A DNA stretch of 23,382 nucleotides from contig NW_014577482.1 in NCBI RefSeq assembly GCF_000485595.1, forward strand, positions 97,699 to 121,080. Direction: 5' to 3'. Origin of the DNA: Priapulus caudatus. Taxonomy: Eukaryota > Priapulida > Priapulimorpha > Priapulimorphida > Priapulidae. Shown here piece by piece: positions 9,089-21,270 of this stretch. Under the pieces are notes generated by a model, which did no database searches, was not told the origin of the DNA, and worked only from the letters and a program-made list of their open reading frames with translations. The translations under genes and the position numbers were made by a program. Position 1 is the first letter of the stretch, and each line of letters begins with the position of its first letter.

Positions 9089-10439
9089 CAGTAAGACCAA
9101 TGATTTTTGGATACTTTAAGGATCACACAGACGGGGAAAACTTCAAAATGTATCTTATGGCTAGGAAGTTTTCTTCGATCACAAAATCTTTAACAACCTC
9201 TACTCAAGTGAACTCACTTAAATGTCCTTATAGGCCAGCGTGCGCCGTTCATATACGAGGTGGCCGTTATGAAGAGCTTTGAATGTGTATATGTACGACG
9301 CTGCATGCGGCTCTGTGATGGCAAACGTTTATTGGCGGTGCGTTGTAGGTGTTGTACTGGGAAAAGTTGTTCTCCTTTCCGGTGATCGTAGAATCGATAA
9401 GAGTTTGTAAAGAATTGTTGATCTTCCGCTCCTGGCATCGTAGCCTCTGTAGAGTTGTAAGTTGTTTATCTCCGCTCCGGCATCGTGCATCGGTAGATGA
9501 TTGCCAGCAAGCTAGTTTAAAGACGAATGTAGTCATTAGAAGTTTGTTCTTGAAGACTGACTGTTATTGGTAAAACACAATACATAATATATATACACTA
9601 CGGGCAACCTAGGCCACCCAAGCCTAGGACCCGCGTTGTCTCGGATTCGTCCGCTACATCTTTGATAGGAAAGTCCTCTTGGGTAAGTAACAAACTTCAA
9701 TGATCTCTCGTCCGTGTCTATTATACGTTTCCGAAAACCGCCCGGCGACATTTCGCATCCGACCCCGGCCAATCCCGTCTTGGGTCTATTGCATGGGAGT
9801 TACGGGGTGCGCGCGGTGGGTTACATTACAATAACAACAATTAAACTTACTATGGGTTAAGAAGTTTAGACAATTGAGTGCAAAGCCCGTAATTAGCCCG
9901 CAGCCCTTACGAATACAACATTAAGGTGCGCCGACGTAGTTTGCTGATTGATAGCATACATATGAGTTGCTCGGTGTGCGCGTATATATATATAAGTTAT
10001 TATATATTTTATATACCATAATCTATTATACTTATATGGTATATACTCTATCTGTACGATACTACTATTTACCCGCTCTTCTATTTCTCTTCTTTTCTCT
10101 CTTCTATATATATAATATATATATATATTATATATATAACTTATGTTGATTAATCGCTGACCATTGAATCTAAGCGCGTGACACGTATAATGCGCGTTTC
10201 AATCGGACGACGACAATGACGACAATGACGCGACGAGCGACCATGGGCACGACGATGACGATGGACGGATGACTGTGACGATGACGAATTCTTACTATTA
10301 TATATATATAATGCGCTGTTTCGCCGCCGCGCAATTGAATTTCTCAGACGATCGCGGGCGTTTTGCGAGAATCCATGCCACGCTCTATACTACGTTTTGT
10401 CAACCCGACAACTCCACGTATACTTCCGCACGCCACGCA

Positions 10440-10570
10440 CGCACGCACGCACGCTCGCACTCAGTCACTCAACTCACTGACTCACTCACTCACCCACGCA
10501 CTCACGCACGCACGCCGCACGCCACGCACTTTACTCCTTCACTCACTCACGCACGCACGCAACGCCACGC
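10440..10570. repeat. Degenerate (CACG)n / (CACT)n array
   Basis: ACGCACGC and ACTCACTC tetranucleotides alternate. The corresponding stretch in copy 2 (about 17800-18045) is much more degraded. Confidence 0.85.
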
Positions 10571-10713
10571 ACCCTCGCTTTCGAGCTAGATGGAAATTTC
10601 CATTCATTCACAAACTGTTGAGCGCTGACGGTGTATGAGCGTATGAGCGTCAGTAGGTTACGCGGGTGTCGTCGTGCGGCGACCCTTTCACGCGTGACTC
10701 GTGGTGTGCTCAA

Positions 10714-10730
10714 AACTGATTAATTCAGTT
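10714..10730. repeat. Short inverted repeat AACTGA-TTAAT-TCAGTT
   Basis: Two exact 6-bp arms with a 5-bp spacer. It sits at the point where copy 1 of the V-W-X block stops matching copy 2. Confidence 0.5.
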
Positions 10731-11300
10731 AGCTTTGGAAGCTTCTGAGCGGACGGCGAACAGATCAGCGCTACGTTTTCATACCAGCACGCGTTGAGTA
10801 CAATTAACTTGGTTATTTATATTTTCTACCAACTCCGAATGAAACTTATTCAACCGTATGCAACTTATTCATGAGAAATTTATGATATATGCTACATTTA
10901 ACTACAATTAAATGTCGTGTTGCGCCCCTTACGTTACATGATTATATTTTTTTGTACACTGTGCTTACCAGTTACAAGCTACTCTCATTTCGTACAAGTT
11001 GTTGCAAGTATGCATTTCTCATCCGTCTTTACGATATGTTACTAACATATTATGATCTTAACAGGTTATGATTTTTCCAAGTAGTGTAGATTATATCGAG
11101 TATATTTTGACTCGGTTAGCGATTTTCAAATCAACTACTTCTATTCATTCAATCTCAATGGATTATAGGCAACACTTCCCATTCCTTCTTTAGGTAAATT
11201 GCCCAAATTTGAGGTTTTTCGGTCTACTGCCGTTGAGGTGCACAGGATCGTGCATGGCCCAGAAGTCTCCCATGCGGGTGCTATTGTTTCCTCTTTATGA
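10731..11300. other. Segment present only in V-W-X copy 1
   Basis: About 560 bp of complex AT-rich DNA that I could not align to the roughly 70 bp at the equivalent place in copy 2 (about 18271-18340). It starts next to a short inverted repeat and ends just before GGTGAAGGCC, where homology resumes. A 66-codon open frame (11209-11409) spans the right edge but shows no domain. It is either an insertion in one copy or a deletion in the other. I see no clear terminal repeats or target-site duplication. Confidence 0.5.
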
Positions 11301-11425
11301 TCACGCGGTGAAGGCCTTCCTTACAGCTCAGAGGCTTTCATACAGTCAGTATCACCCATATTCATGGGTAAGCATCAGTGTCGAATTGCTAGTCATGCGA
11401 ACTATTTAGACTACGTTGTTATATA

Positions 11426-12170
11426 TACTGTATGTACTCTCTCATTTTAACTCATTTATTCATGTTACTTATATATTATATGTGTTCGATATATAGTTGC
11501 CCTTGGATTTGACGAGGCTGTGTGTGTGATGTGTGTGTTGTGTGTGATGTGTGCTTATTTCCCGAGCTGGTTACTCTGCCAGTGATTTGCTGTGTGTGGG
11601 TGTGTGGGCACAGCGCAATAGCAGCCACACATGACCGGTAAAAGGTGTGTGTGAGACCGAAGCAGACTCCCGGCCCTGAAAAAAATCTTTTTGTAAAATT
11701 AATTTATTTGTTTGCCTTGTGTGTGTGTGTCATGCATCAAATTCTTCACACCGCCTTCCCGCGTGTGCGACGCTTGGGAGCTTGATGGCTGCTCGTTGTG
11801 TGGTGTTTAGGTCGGCTTTGCCGCCTTCTCCATTATCTTCGTCGCTGGTGTGCTTGGGCAAGTGTCAGAGAAACTGACGTCAGAATGTGTCCGCCCCGGT
11901 GTGGTGTGTCGTGTGTTATTATTACACGGGTGTGTGGTGCCAAACTAACGACTGTGTGTGTGTGGTGACGTGCTGTGTGCTGTGCTGTGTCGTGTGTGTG
12001 TGTGTGTGTGTTGGATGTGTGGTGTGTTGTAGTGACGATGCTTGCCACACGACGTGCCTTAAGATCGCTGCCTGTGTCTGTGCGCGTTAATTTTTGGCGG
12101 TGTATGTGTATGTTAGCCCATTGCGACGACTAATACGCTGCTGCGTGTGTAAGGATGCCCGTGGGGCGCC
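11426..12170. other. GT-rich degenerate stretch, no gene
   Basis: Interrupted GTGT and GTGA words with complex segments between. It occupies the place held by pure TA/TG arrays in the other two copies of this region (13380-13610 and 18455-18690). No exon or RNA gene is recognised. Confidence 0.6.
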
Positions 12171-12840
12171 GTGCGGGGTAGGCTAGTATACTTATATATT
12201 TATATATTATTTATACATCATATAAGCTATTATAGTAGTTTATAATATATATTTATTTTATATTTTATAATACCGTATATATGTACTTTCCTCTTGACTT
12301 ATCGTATGTAGACATTGCAGCATTATTGTATACAAACAATAATCGAAATTTTGTAATGGCCTGCTTAGTGCCGATTAGTGCGACTTAATCTCAGTTTTAC
12401 GCAATTAATCATTACCATTTTTTCGCATAATGACTCGCCACCGATTCACGGTCCAGATAAGAGATATATAGTTTATATTAATAATTTATACGTGTGTTGT
12501 GCGAGTGTATTTGGTCGTAAGCACTGGTGTGCGTATATGTGCGCGTGCGCTGTTTGCTGCTGGGTGGTGTGTTCGGTCCGGGTGTGGTGTGTGTGTGTGT
12601 GTGTGTGTTGTGCGTCGTGTTGTGGTGTGTGTGTGCGCTTGTGTGCGACGCAACTCGATCTTTTCTGTGTGTGTGTGTGTGTGAGTGTGCCGTAGCGTGG
12701 ATTGCGTATTGTTTGCATTGCTACTAGAATCATGCTGTCGTGACGAATTCCCCGTGATATATAGGGTATATACGCGTTAGTGTTAACAGCGCTGAGCGCT
12801 GACAGACGGTCGTTCACACAGCTACACACAAAACAGAGCC

Positions 12841-12881
<41 letters not shown>

Positions 12882-13270
12882 CGCACGTAGGAACGCGCGC
12901 GCGCATGCACACTTTCCCTGGTTACTCCACTTTCACACACGACGAAAGGAGCGTCCAGCACACCGAGTTTACCCACATACACACACACACACAACCACAC
13001 ACAACACATCCCATCCCGACCCACACCCACATCACACACACACATCAACACAATACATCTCACACACACCCACACACACACACACACACGAACACCACAC
13101 AAACACACACACAGCAGACGCACACGACACACCACACACAACAACCCTTATGGGCGTGCAGCAGGCGGAAAGAGAAGAACGTTTAACATAACGACGATTG
13201 CCTTGCCCGCTTGTGATTATTAGTAATTATATCATATCGGCATGCACGTAATCGCTGTGATGGTCGCATG
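12170..13270. repeat. Duplicated block Y-Z, copy A (truncated by gap)
   Basis: Homologous to 13620-14757 (copy B) and about 18690-19660 (copy C). Landmarks: ACCGTATAT, TATACAAACAA, CGAAATT, GCTTAGTG, GATTCACG, ATATTAATAATTATAC, CATGCTGTCGTG, AGCGCTGA, GACGGTCGTT, and GCTACACAC leading into a CA array. It ends in CACGTAATCGCTGTGATGG followed by TCGCATG, immediately before the N gap. The same ending occurs in copy B at 14732-14757. Copy A is the most diverged of the three. Cys/Val and His/Thr open frames in it are repeat artefacts. Confidence 0.85.
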
Positions 13271-13295
13271 NNNNNNNNNNNNNNNNNNNNNNNNN
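13271..13295. other. Assembly gap of 25 N
   Basis: Exactly 25 N characters. The sequence just left of the gap matches the end of copy B (14732-14757). The sequence just right of it (GTCAGCGTATCACCGCAT) matches 11344 onwards and 18374 onwards. The two contig ends therefore overlap in content by over 1 kb. Confidence 0.99.
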
Positions 13296-14757
<1,462 letters not shown>

Positions 14758-15195
14758 TAACCGCCTTTATTGCCTCGCCATCAATGCGAGGAGAGTTCCC
14801 CCCAGGTCGTCATCATCCCGGCCGATGCTGGAAGCATCCCCGCCTGCTGCCATCCATGTATCCATCTCCGTAATGGCAGCCCGTGCTGCGAGTATAATCT
14901 GTTGGTGATATTACGGCTACGATACGGCAAGGTGATGCCGCCGCCGCGCTCGGGTTGTCGTATCCAACTTGGCGTCGCTCCCAGTGCGCGTGAGCGTGCG
15001 AATACCCCGAAGAAATTAAGGTGAAATTCGACTGTTTAGTATTTTTGTCTATATGCCGAGTGGCTGTGGTGTGAGAGCGTGACGGGGGGTGGAGCGTCCG
15101 TGCGTGTATAGAGGAACTCGCTGACGGGGAGTGGGAGGCTGCGGGGAGGGAGGGATGATGGTGGTGTGATGATGATGTTGGTGTCATCGTCGCAG

Positions 15196-15267
15196 ATTCT
15201 TGCTGCATCATCTGCTTCAAAGATGAGTTCGATGACACGCAGACGCTTTGCGTGGTAGCGGGAAAGG
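15196..15267 (+). CDS. Weak candidate internal exon with CxxC cluster
   Basis: The + frame open from 15159 to 15353 includes CCIICFKDEF followed by a C-x-V-x-GKG pattern. This resembles the Cys-rich start of zinc-binding domains found in many uncharacterised invertebrate proteins (a CIIC pair, then Cys and a G-K/R-G turn). A CGCAG acceptor-like word ends at 15195 and a GTACGT donor-like word begins at 15268, giving a 72-bp segment. If the donor is ignored, the frame continues into Lys/Arg repeats from the GAA tract and stops at 15354-15356. The polypyrimidine tract before the acceptor is poor and no partner exon is seen. It could be an exon, a relic of a mobile-element-related gene, or chance. 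Confidence 0.25.
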
Positions 15268-15309
15268 GTACGTTATTCGTCCCGCTGTCCAACCTTTTAT
15301 TTAGTCACC

Positions 15310-15344
15310 CGAGAAAGAGAAGAAGAAGAAGAAAAAGAAGAAGA
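15310..15344. repeat. (GAA)n / (AGA)n trinucleotide repeat
   Basis: About 11 GAA triplets, purine-only on the + strand, flanked on both sides by the word CTTTTATTTAG (about 15293-15304 and 15346-15356). The two flanks are direct repeats around the purine tract. Confidence 0.9.
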
Positions 15345-15421
15345 TCTTTTATTTAGAAGTTTGATATCTGATGGCAGTTTCACGGAAGCGACCGGTTGCT
15401 AGCTGCGAACGCGGGCGCGTC

Positions 15422-15433
15422 CAATATGGCGGC
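15422..15433 (+). promoter_or_regulatory. YY1-type motif (CAATATGGCGGC)
   Basis: Exact match to AAnATGGCGGC, in the same orientation as the site at 2141. The context (ACGCGGGCGCGTC before it) is CpG-rich. It may mark a promoter in the single-copy segment. Confidence 0.45.
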
Positions 15434-15885
15434 GATTGTCGCAGACGGTTGACGCGTTTTTGGTGTTTTTTGTATACAGGGGAGATGGCCAAAGTACACT
15501 GTTGGGTTGGTCACTGGCCACCTCTCCTTCTTTCTTTACATATAGCCAGAGGATGAATATTATTAATAAAAATGCGTGTATTGTGTATGATGCAAACTGT
15601 GGCAAAATATGGCACAAGGTAAAGCAAATATATCCTGAAATTGAATTAAATTAAGCTGACTTCCATTCTGTTAACACGCCTACCTACTCCCAAGTCATAA
15701 CATTTCGACACCAACTATGTACACAAACGACACCATTTCGGGGATCATCGTGACGTAACATGCAGTGTTGCGCGGTATGGCTACAAGCTACTGTTTTGAC
15801 ACCGTGCGACATAAGGCCCTACGTACACGGACGTCACCCGTACGAGGCAGCCGCCGTGGTGTGTGCACCAATCCTGTGTCACTCA

Positions 15886-15955
15886 CGCACACGTATAAGC
15901 AAGCGTGCATACAAAGACGCACACGAATACACACGCACACGCGCGCGCGCGCATA

Positions 15956-16014
<59 letters not shown>

Positions 16015-16053
16015 GGGACACACACACACACACACACACACGCACGCACACAC
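15886..16053. repeat. (CA)n / (CG)n array with long alternating tract
   Basis: 15927-16015 is 89 bp of unbroken alternating purine-pyrimidine, with two CG-only runs (about 15940-15952 and 15972-15992) set in CA repeats. Such CG/CA tracts are the strongest class of Z-DNA former. His-Thr and Arg-Ala open frames here are artefacts. Confidence 0.95.
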
Positions 16054-16141
16054 AATATATATATATATTATTATATAATATAGTCTATGACTGATATATT
16101 ATATATATATGATATAATACGTAAATATAATATTGTATCGG

Positions 16142-16176
<35 letters not shown>
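16054..16176. repeat. (TA)n-rich junction
   Basis: TA/TTA repeats, including a tract at about 16143-16176, separate the CA/CG array from block V copy 2. This is where homology with copy 1 begins. Confidence 0.9.
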
Positions 16177-16179
<3 letters not shown>

Positions 16180-18455
16180 TAAGAACCATGTTTTAGGATA
16201 CCTTTAAGGATCACACGAGGGAAACCTCAAAAATGTATCTTATAGTAGGAAGGTCTTCGATGAACTAAAATCTTACAAAGCTCTGCTCAAAGTAAACTCA
16301 CTTAAAATGTTCTTTATAGCCAGGGTGGACCGTTCTATAGAGGTGGCCGTTATGAAGAGCTTTGATATGTGTAATTGATATCGCGTACGCTGCATGCGGC
16401 GTCTGTGATGGCAACGTTTATTGGGGTGACGTTTGGTTAGGCTGTTGTACTGGGCGAAAAAGTTGATTCTACCTTTCCGGTATGCGTTTAGAATCGTACG
16501 GAGGTTGTAAAGCATGTTGATGGCAAATGGCCACTCTCGCTCACTCGACCTAAGAGCATAAGGGTAGGCATCGTCTTAGTTGTGAAAATTGTTGATCTCC
16601 AGCTCTTGGGCAGACATCGTAGCATCGTAGATCGCATTGGCAATTGTCAAGCACATGTAAGGAGCATGTAGGTTCGCAGAAGATTTGTTCTTGAAGACTG
16701 AACTTTTACTATCAGTAAAGGAGCAACAACTCACAAAATATATATACAATTCCATTTAATACCGCGCAATCACTAAGGCACCAATATTCAGACCTACTAG
16801 GCTTAACATTGGTTGTTAAACGTGTCTGGCGACATTCGGTCGCGACATACATTTCTAATGATAGGAAATTTGGTTTACCGCCCTAGGATAAAGTACAACT
16901 TCGGATCTCTCGTCGTGTCTATTTATAGTTTGCGCAAGGACTCAATAGCCTGGCAACATTTCAATCGACCTTCAACATCAGCGGTTCCATATCACCTGTT
17001 CACTGGGATCTATTTCAAATGGGTTTAGAGGCGCGGCGCCGTGGTTGTTACGACATGAACATCCTACATAATGAAACAACAATAACTTGCTAGGGTTAGA
17101 AGTTTAGACAATTAGTTCAGCAAGTCCGTAATTAGCCGCGCAGGGCCGTTACTCTACGATACAACATAGGTGCGGCCGACGTGGCTTGTATGTACGAGCA
17201 TCGAGAGCAGACATATGAGTTGCTTGGTGTGGCGCGTAATATATATATAAGTTTATTATATATTTTTATATCCTACTTTATCGGTAAGTTCTTAAATATT
17301 ATATATGCAGTATTCACTCTATCGTATCGAGTCCTATAATTTACCGCTTTACTTCCTCTCTCTCTTATCTCTCCTTCCTATATATATATATATATATTAT
17401 AAATACTATAATATTGATGTATGTTATTAATCGTCAATGTACCCATTATGCAATCTAGCGGCTGACCGTATAATGTCAGCGTTAATGAAGACCGACCAAC
17501 TGACGAACGACTGAAACGACACCGGATCGGCGACGATTCGTTTATGACGATGAAACAGATGACCGGTGACGATGACGATTCTTACTATTGTAGTGAGACA
17601 CTATACAATTGAGTATAAGCTAGAAAACTGATTCGCCGCGGCCTGCCATATTGAAATTCACTGGGCTTAGTTAAACGATCGCTGGCAGTTTTGCGAGAAT
17701 GTCATAAACGTTGCACTGCTCTAGTATCACATGCTTAATAGACCTAACCAAGCCAACCGAACATACTCTCAACTATTATCTTGGGAACACAGTTCAACAC
17801 GCACGCACGGGGATGCTGTTATACAGCAAGCCACGACGACGCAACCGCACGCAGCGCAACGCTTGCACTCACTTCAGTCAACGTATACCCCATTTATCAA
17901 CTCACTGACTCACCTCACGTAGCCACGCCACCGACACGCCCGCAGCGCCAAGATCGGCACAATGTCAGGCTCACATCACATTTCAGCTTCACATGCAGTC
18001 AGCTTCACTGCACATTGGCATCGTCACGCACACTGCACGCACCCGCGCTATCGGCTAGATGAAATTTCATTCATATACACAGCATAATCTTTATGTCAAC
18101 AAACCGATAATTACAGTCTAAGCTTGCCTGCTATGAATATATGTGGAGAATCATCTACACTGTTGAGGCTGACGGTAATACTGAGGTGAATGAGGTAGTA
18201 TATTAGTTTACAGCGGGGTGTCGTCCGTGACGGCGACCCTTAACTTACGAGACGGTGACGAGGCGTAAGGTGCTTAGCACTCTAGGTGATCGGCAGATGA
18301 TCTTCCGCGCGGTTGCTATTGATATGTCCTGCTATATACCCGGTGAAGGCCTCTTACGCAGGAGCTTTCATACAGTCACGTATCACGCATATCTAGTAGA
18401 TCATGTGTTAGAATTGTAGATCATGGAACTCAATTTAGCTACGTTGTTATTTATA
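16177..18455. repeat. Duplicated block V-W-X, copy 2
   Basis: Collinear with 9089-11425. Compared with copy 1 it carries many one- and two-base indels and several longer differences: about 75 bp near 18080-18155 is absent from copy 1, and the 560-bp segment of copy 1 is missing. Landmarks retained include TTTAAGGATCACAC, GGTGGCCGTTATGAAGAGCT, TTCTTGAAGACTGA, ACATATGAGTTGCT, and CTTTCATACAGTCA. No convincing coding exon; the longest frame is 93 codons with no domain. Confidence 0.87.
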
Positions 18456-18485
18456 TTAGTATAATATATATTATATATATATATG

Positions 18486-18575
<90 letters not shown>

Positions 18576-18657
18576 TGTGTGTGTGTGTGTGCGCTCGCGT
18601 GTGTGTGTATGTTGCTGCGATGTGCATGCATGTGTGGTGGGGCGTGCGGGTTATACT

Positions 18658-18688
<31 letters not shown>

Positions 18689-19660
18689 CATTCTTACATA
18701 TATTATTTATATTTTCTATACCGTATATATCGTACTCCTCCATCTGCTGACTTTGCGTAGCCATGCAGCCCTATATGTATACAAACAAATAATCTCGAAA
18801 TTTTAACTAAGCTGCTTAGTGGCCCTAAACTGTTACGTAATTCATTTAGCAATTATCATTTAAATTTAATCTAGTTACCATTTTGCGCATATGACCTGCA
18901 CGATTCACGCAAATATATTAATAATTATACCTGTGTTGCGTGTTAAGTTTCTTCGCGTCGTAACGGAGCACGTGAGCTTAAAATATGGCTGAGCATGACC
19001 GGGGTCCGGCGGGTGGGTGTGATGTGCTGTTGTGTGGATGCTCGGAAATAGAGTGTGTGTGTGTGTGTGTGCGCGGACGCAGGTGTTGTGTTGAATGTCG
19101 TGTGTGAGTGTGTGACGTGCGTCGGATGCGTATGTTTGCATGCTCTAGAAATATGCTGTCGTGTATATATAGGGGTTATAGCGCTAGTTAAGCGGCAGCG
19201 CTGAGCGTGACGACGGTCGTTGCACGATGCTACACACCAAACGACAGGCACACACACGGCACAGCAAATTACAATCAGCGCGGAGCGCGAACACAAAGAA
19301 CGGGCGTCACGTCACACAAAACCGATAGAAACGCGCGCTACGGTCCATACGCGCATACTTTCACAGCCAGCAACAACGTTCACGCGACAAAGCACAACAC
19401 ACACATACACAACGCAAGGAGAAAGGAGCAGGCAAACACACAAAAACACACACTACACACACACACCACAACAACACAAAACAGCACACAAACACACACA
19501 CACAGACACACACGCACACACACACACGCCGGTCGGGACATGCGGACACACACACACACACCGCCAACACAAATAAAACACACACAATCAACACACCCAC
19601 ACACACACACACACGGTGATACCCACACACACACACACACACACCATCGCACGCCCCCCC
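18340..19660. repeat. Duplicated block X-Y-Z, copy C
   Basis: Collinear with copy B for almost its whole length: block X tail, TA/TG array (18486-18568 is 83 bp of unbroken alternating purine-pyrimidine), Y, and a CA array (about 19380-19675). Unlike copy B it then runs into block U copy 2 rather than the single-copy segment. The 166-codon and 118-codon frames in the CA array are artefacts. Confidence 0.87.
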
Positions 19661-20304
19661 CCCACACACACACAAACACGTACGCGCAGACATTGGTCCG
19701 ACATTAACAAATGGGCCACAGTGCTTGTGTTCATAGGTATAGCATTTTGTCTCTTTCGTAATATTGTCGCATTTTTAGCGTCATACAGAATTATCATCGT
19801 CACGTAATAGTTTATGAGTTTAAGCCGCTACTTAGCCGATGCCATACTTGCGTAGCGGACACGAGTAGCTAGGCGTTCACGAAATTAAATCCGAACAGAG
19901 AATTTTAATCAGCGACCAAACTAATTATTCATGTGTTTGATCTTGCTGGATCTCGTCTGCTCGATATTATACGAACGAATGACAAATTAAGCAAATGTGA
20001 ACGGCGGTGATTTCGGCTCGAGGGAAATCGCTGAAGCGGGTGGGGGTTGATTTTAGGAAGGGCTGGGGGTGGACCAACAGCGATCCGTGAAAGGTGGTGA
20101 GCCCAACCCCGCATCGTTACCTGGCTACCCGGCAGTGTTTGACCCGCGATGACCACAACTGGACGGGTTCTCCATGGGAACCCAACCGCGGCGCAAGTTT
20201 AAGTAAAACGTCTCCCTGCGTCCCTCCCTCTCTCCTTCTCTACCACCCCTCTCCCCCTCTCCCTCTCGCTCAGGTTAATTGCACGCGCGTCATGCGTAGA
20301 CACT

Positions 20305-20316
20305 TGACAGCTAATA
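20305..20316 (+). promoter_or_regulatory. TGACAG plus TAAT composite word (copy 2)
   Basis: TGACAGCTAATA, a Meis/TGIF-class core next to a TAAT core, lies about 770 bp upstream of the Cdx leader. The 30 or so bases before it (GCACGCGCGTCATGCGTAGA and on) are unchanged between the two U copies, whereas neighbouring sequence has indels. Confidence 0.25.
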
Positions 20317-20939
20317 TGATTTGCGCGAGCACATGCAGTTACTATTTCTGAATCGATCATTTTGACGTGTATATACATTGCGCTCACTATAGATCTAGCG
20401 CCCGCTTTACTTGCACCTGTTCTCAGCAGCAGATTTTCCTTCGGGTTGCACTCGTACACGCACGCGCGCACGCGCACCTATAACCACCGAAACACACCAA
20501 AACACACGAATGCCCCGTGTGTGTGTGCGTGTGTGTGTATGTGTGTGCGTGCGTGCGTTTGTGTGTGCGTGTGTGTGTGTGTGCGCGTGTGTGTGTGCGT
20601 GCGTGCGTGCATGCGTGCGCGTGCGTGCGTGCGTGCGTACGCGCGCGCGCGTGTGTGTCTATGAGGGTGTCCGCACCCATGTCACCACCACACGTTAATA
20701 TCACCACCACCACACTCTCTACAGTCGTCAAACGCACGGCGCATGCAGTTTTACCTTACGTCTCAATATATCCATTAGTACATGCAGGCAGCGCCATAAA
20801 CGAAGCGAGCGATCATCGATTTACGGCGCTCCGCACGACCTTATACCTAGTTGCGATTTTGAAATATGGACAGAGAAGCGCATATAAGGCTACCGGTTAC
20901 GGGCAACGAAGTAGCATAATAAAAGTGTAAAGCTATTGC

Positions 20940-20957
20940 ACGTATATAGATATACGT
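20940..20957. repeat. Inverted repeat ACGTATAT-AG-ATATACGT (copy 2)
   Basis: Identical to the structure at 8843-8860. Here it lies about 310 bp upstream of the Cdx start codon. Confidence 0.75.
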
Positions 20958-21075
20958 ACGGTCGCAGAGCCAGGCGCGCTATACATAACGATATGACATG
21001 ACGATGTGAGCTGAGAAATCCGCTAGCGTGTATCCTCTAATATACAGCGTGCGCATGCACAGCGTATATATATAT

Positions 21076-21270
21076 CACGCACGCGTGAGTGTCGCCGCAG
21101 TCGTTCGAAGCTCGGTTGACTCCTTAATCTACGGACCGACAATCCGGGACGACGAGCGACAACCGTACCGAGAATCCGGGATCATCCGAAATCATCCGGC
21201 GACGTTGTTGCGCCGACGTGTTTGCCGGATTATGAGCCTCTAACGTCGCTCTCTCACTGCCCCGCGGACC
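21076..21270 (+). promoter_or_regulatory. Putative Cdx 5' leader
   Basis: This complex, CpG-rich stretch precedes the Cdx start codon and differs sharply from the microsatellite-rich DNA upstream. The first 93 bp (21076-21168) recur exactly at 23290-23382. It contains ATCCGGGA twice (near 21152 and 21175) and ATCATCCG twice (near 21181 and 21191). The transcription start is not defined; the leader might begin anywhere from about 21040. The last codons before the Cdx ATG include an in-frame TAA at 21241-21243. Confidence 0.5.
21232..21243 (+). CDS. Minimal upstream ORF (Met-Ser-Leu-stop)
   Basis: ATGAGCCTCTAA is a three-codon uORF, in frame with and ending 27 nt before the Cdx start. It has A at -3, so initiation is plausible. 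Whether it is in the mature leader depends on the real transcription start. Such short uORFs often reduce or tune translation of the downstream frame; that role is inference here. Confidence 0.35.
   Translation: MSL

Larger units (their letters stand above)
9089..11425. repeat. Duplicated block V-W-X, copy 1
   Basis: Homologous and collinear with 16177-18455. Shared landmarks in order: CAGTAAGA then TTTAAGGATCACAC, GGTGGCCGTTATGAAGAGCTTTG, TTGTACTGGG, TTCTTGAAGACTGA, GAAGTTTAGACAATTAG, ACATATGAGTTGCT, a GACGA-rich stretch, ACGCAC/CTCACTCA repeats, CATTCAT, GGGTGTCGTC, and CTTTCATACAGTCA. Differences are dominated by small indels. Copy 1 also carries about 560 bp (near 10731-11300) not seen in copy 2. 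The longest open frames (about 106 codons) fall in CACTCACGCA repeats and are not convincing. Confidence 0.88.
14758..15885. other. Single-copy segment inside the duplicated mosaic
   Basis: This stretch has no second copy in the window and is richer in complex, GC-balanced sequence than its surroundings. It contains the weak candidate exon at 15196-15267, a GAA tract (about 15310-15344) and a YY1 motif (15422-15433). A 159-codon minus-strand frame (14813-15292) has no recognised domain and lies antisense to the candidate exon; I could not decide between them and favour neither strongly. Confidence 0.55.
19640..21072. repeat. Duplicated block U, copy 2 (immediate upstream of Cdx)
   Basis: Collinear with 7416-8975 and positioned directly 5' of the Cdx leader, so its content is the apparent proximal upstream region of that gene. 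It keeps CATCGCACG plus a C-run, GAGTTTAAGCCGCTACTTAG, the TTGACAGCTAAT word (20304-20315), CTGAATCGATCATTTTGAC, a GT/GC island (20516-20660) and the inverted repeat at 20940-20957. It lacks the TATAAATA seen in copy 1. Homology to copy 1 ends in TA repeats at about 21064-21074. Confidence 0.9.

Noticed and set aside
14813-15292. 159-codon minus-strand frame rich in Ser/His
   Set aside because: No recognised domain and it is antisense to a more protein-like short + frame; kept only as an alternative reading of the single-copy segment.
19616-19807. 63-codon frame with a hydrophobic C-terminal segment, possible membrane peptide
   Set aside because: The first half is His/Thr repeat, the homologous copy at about 7488-7580 is frameshifted, and there is no start or splice support.
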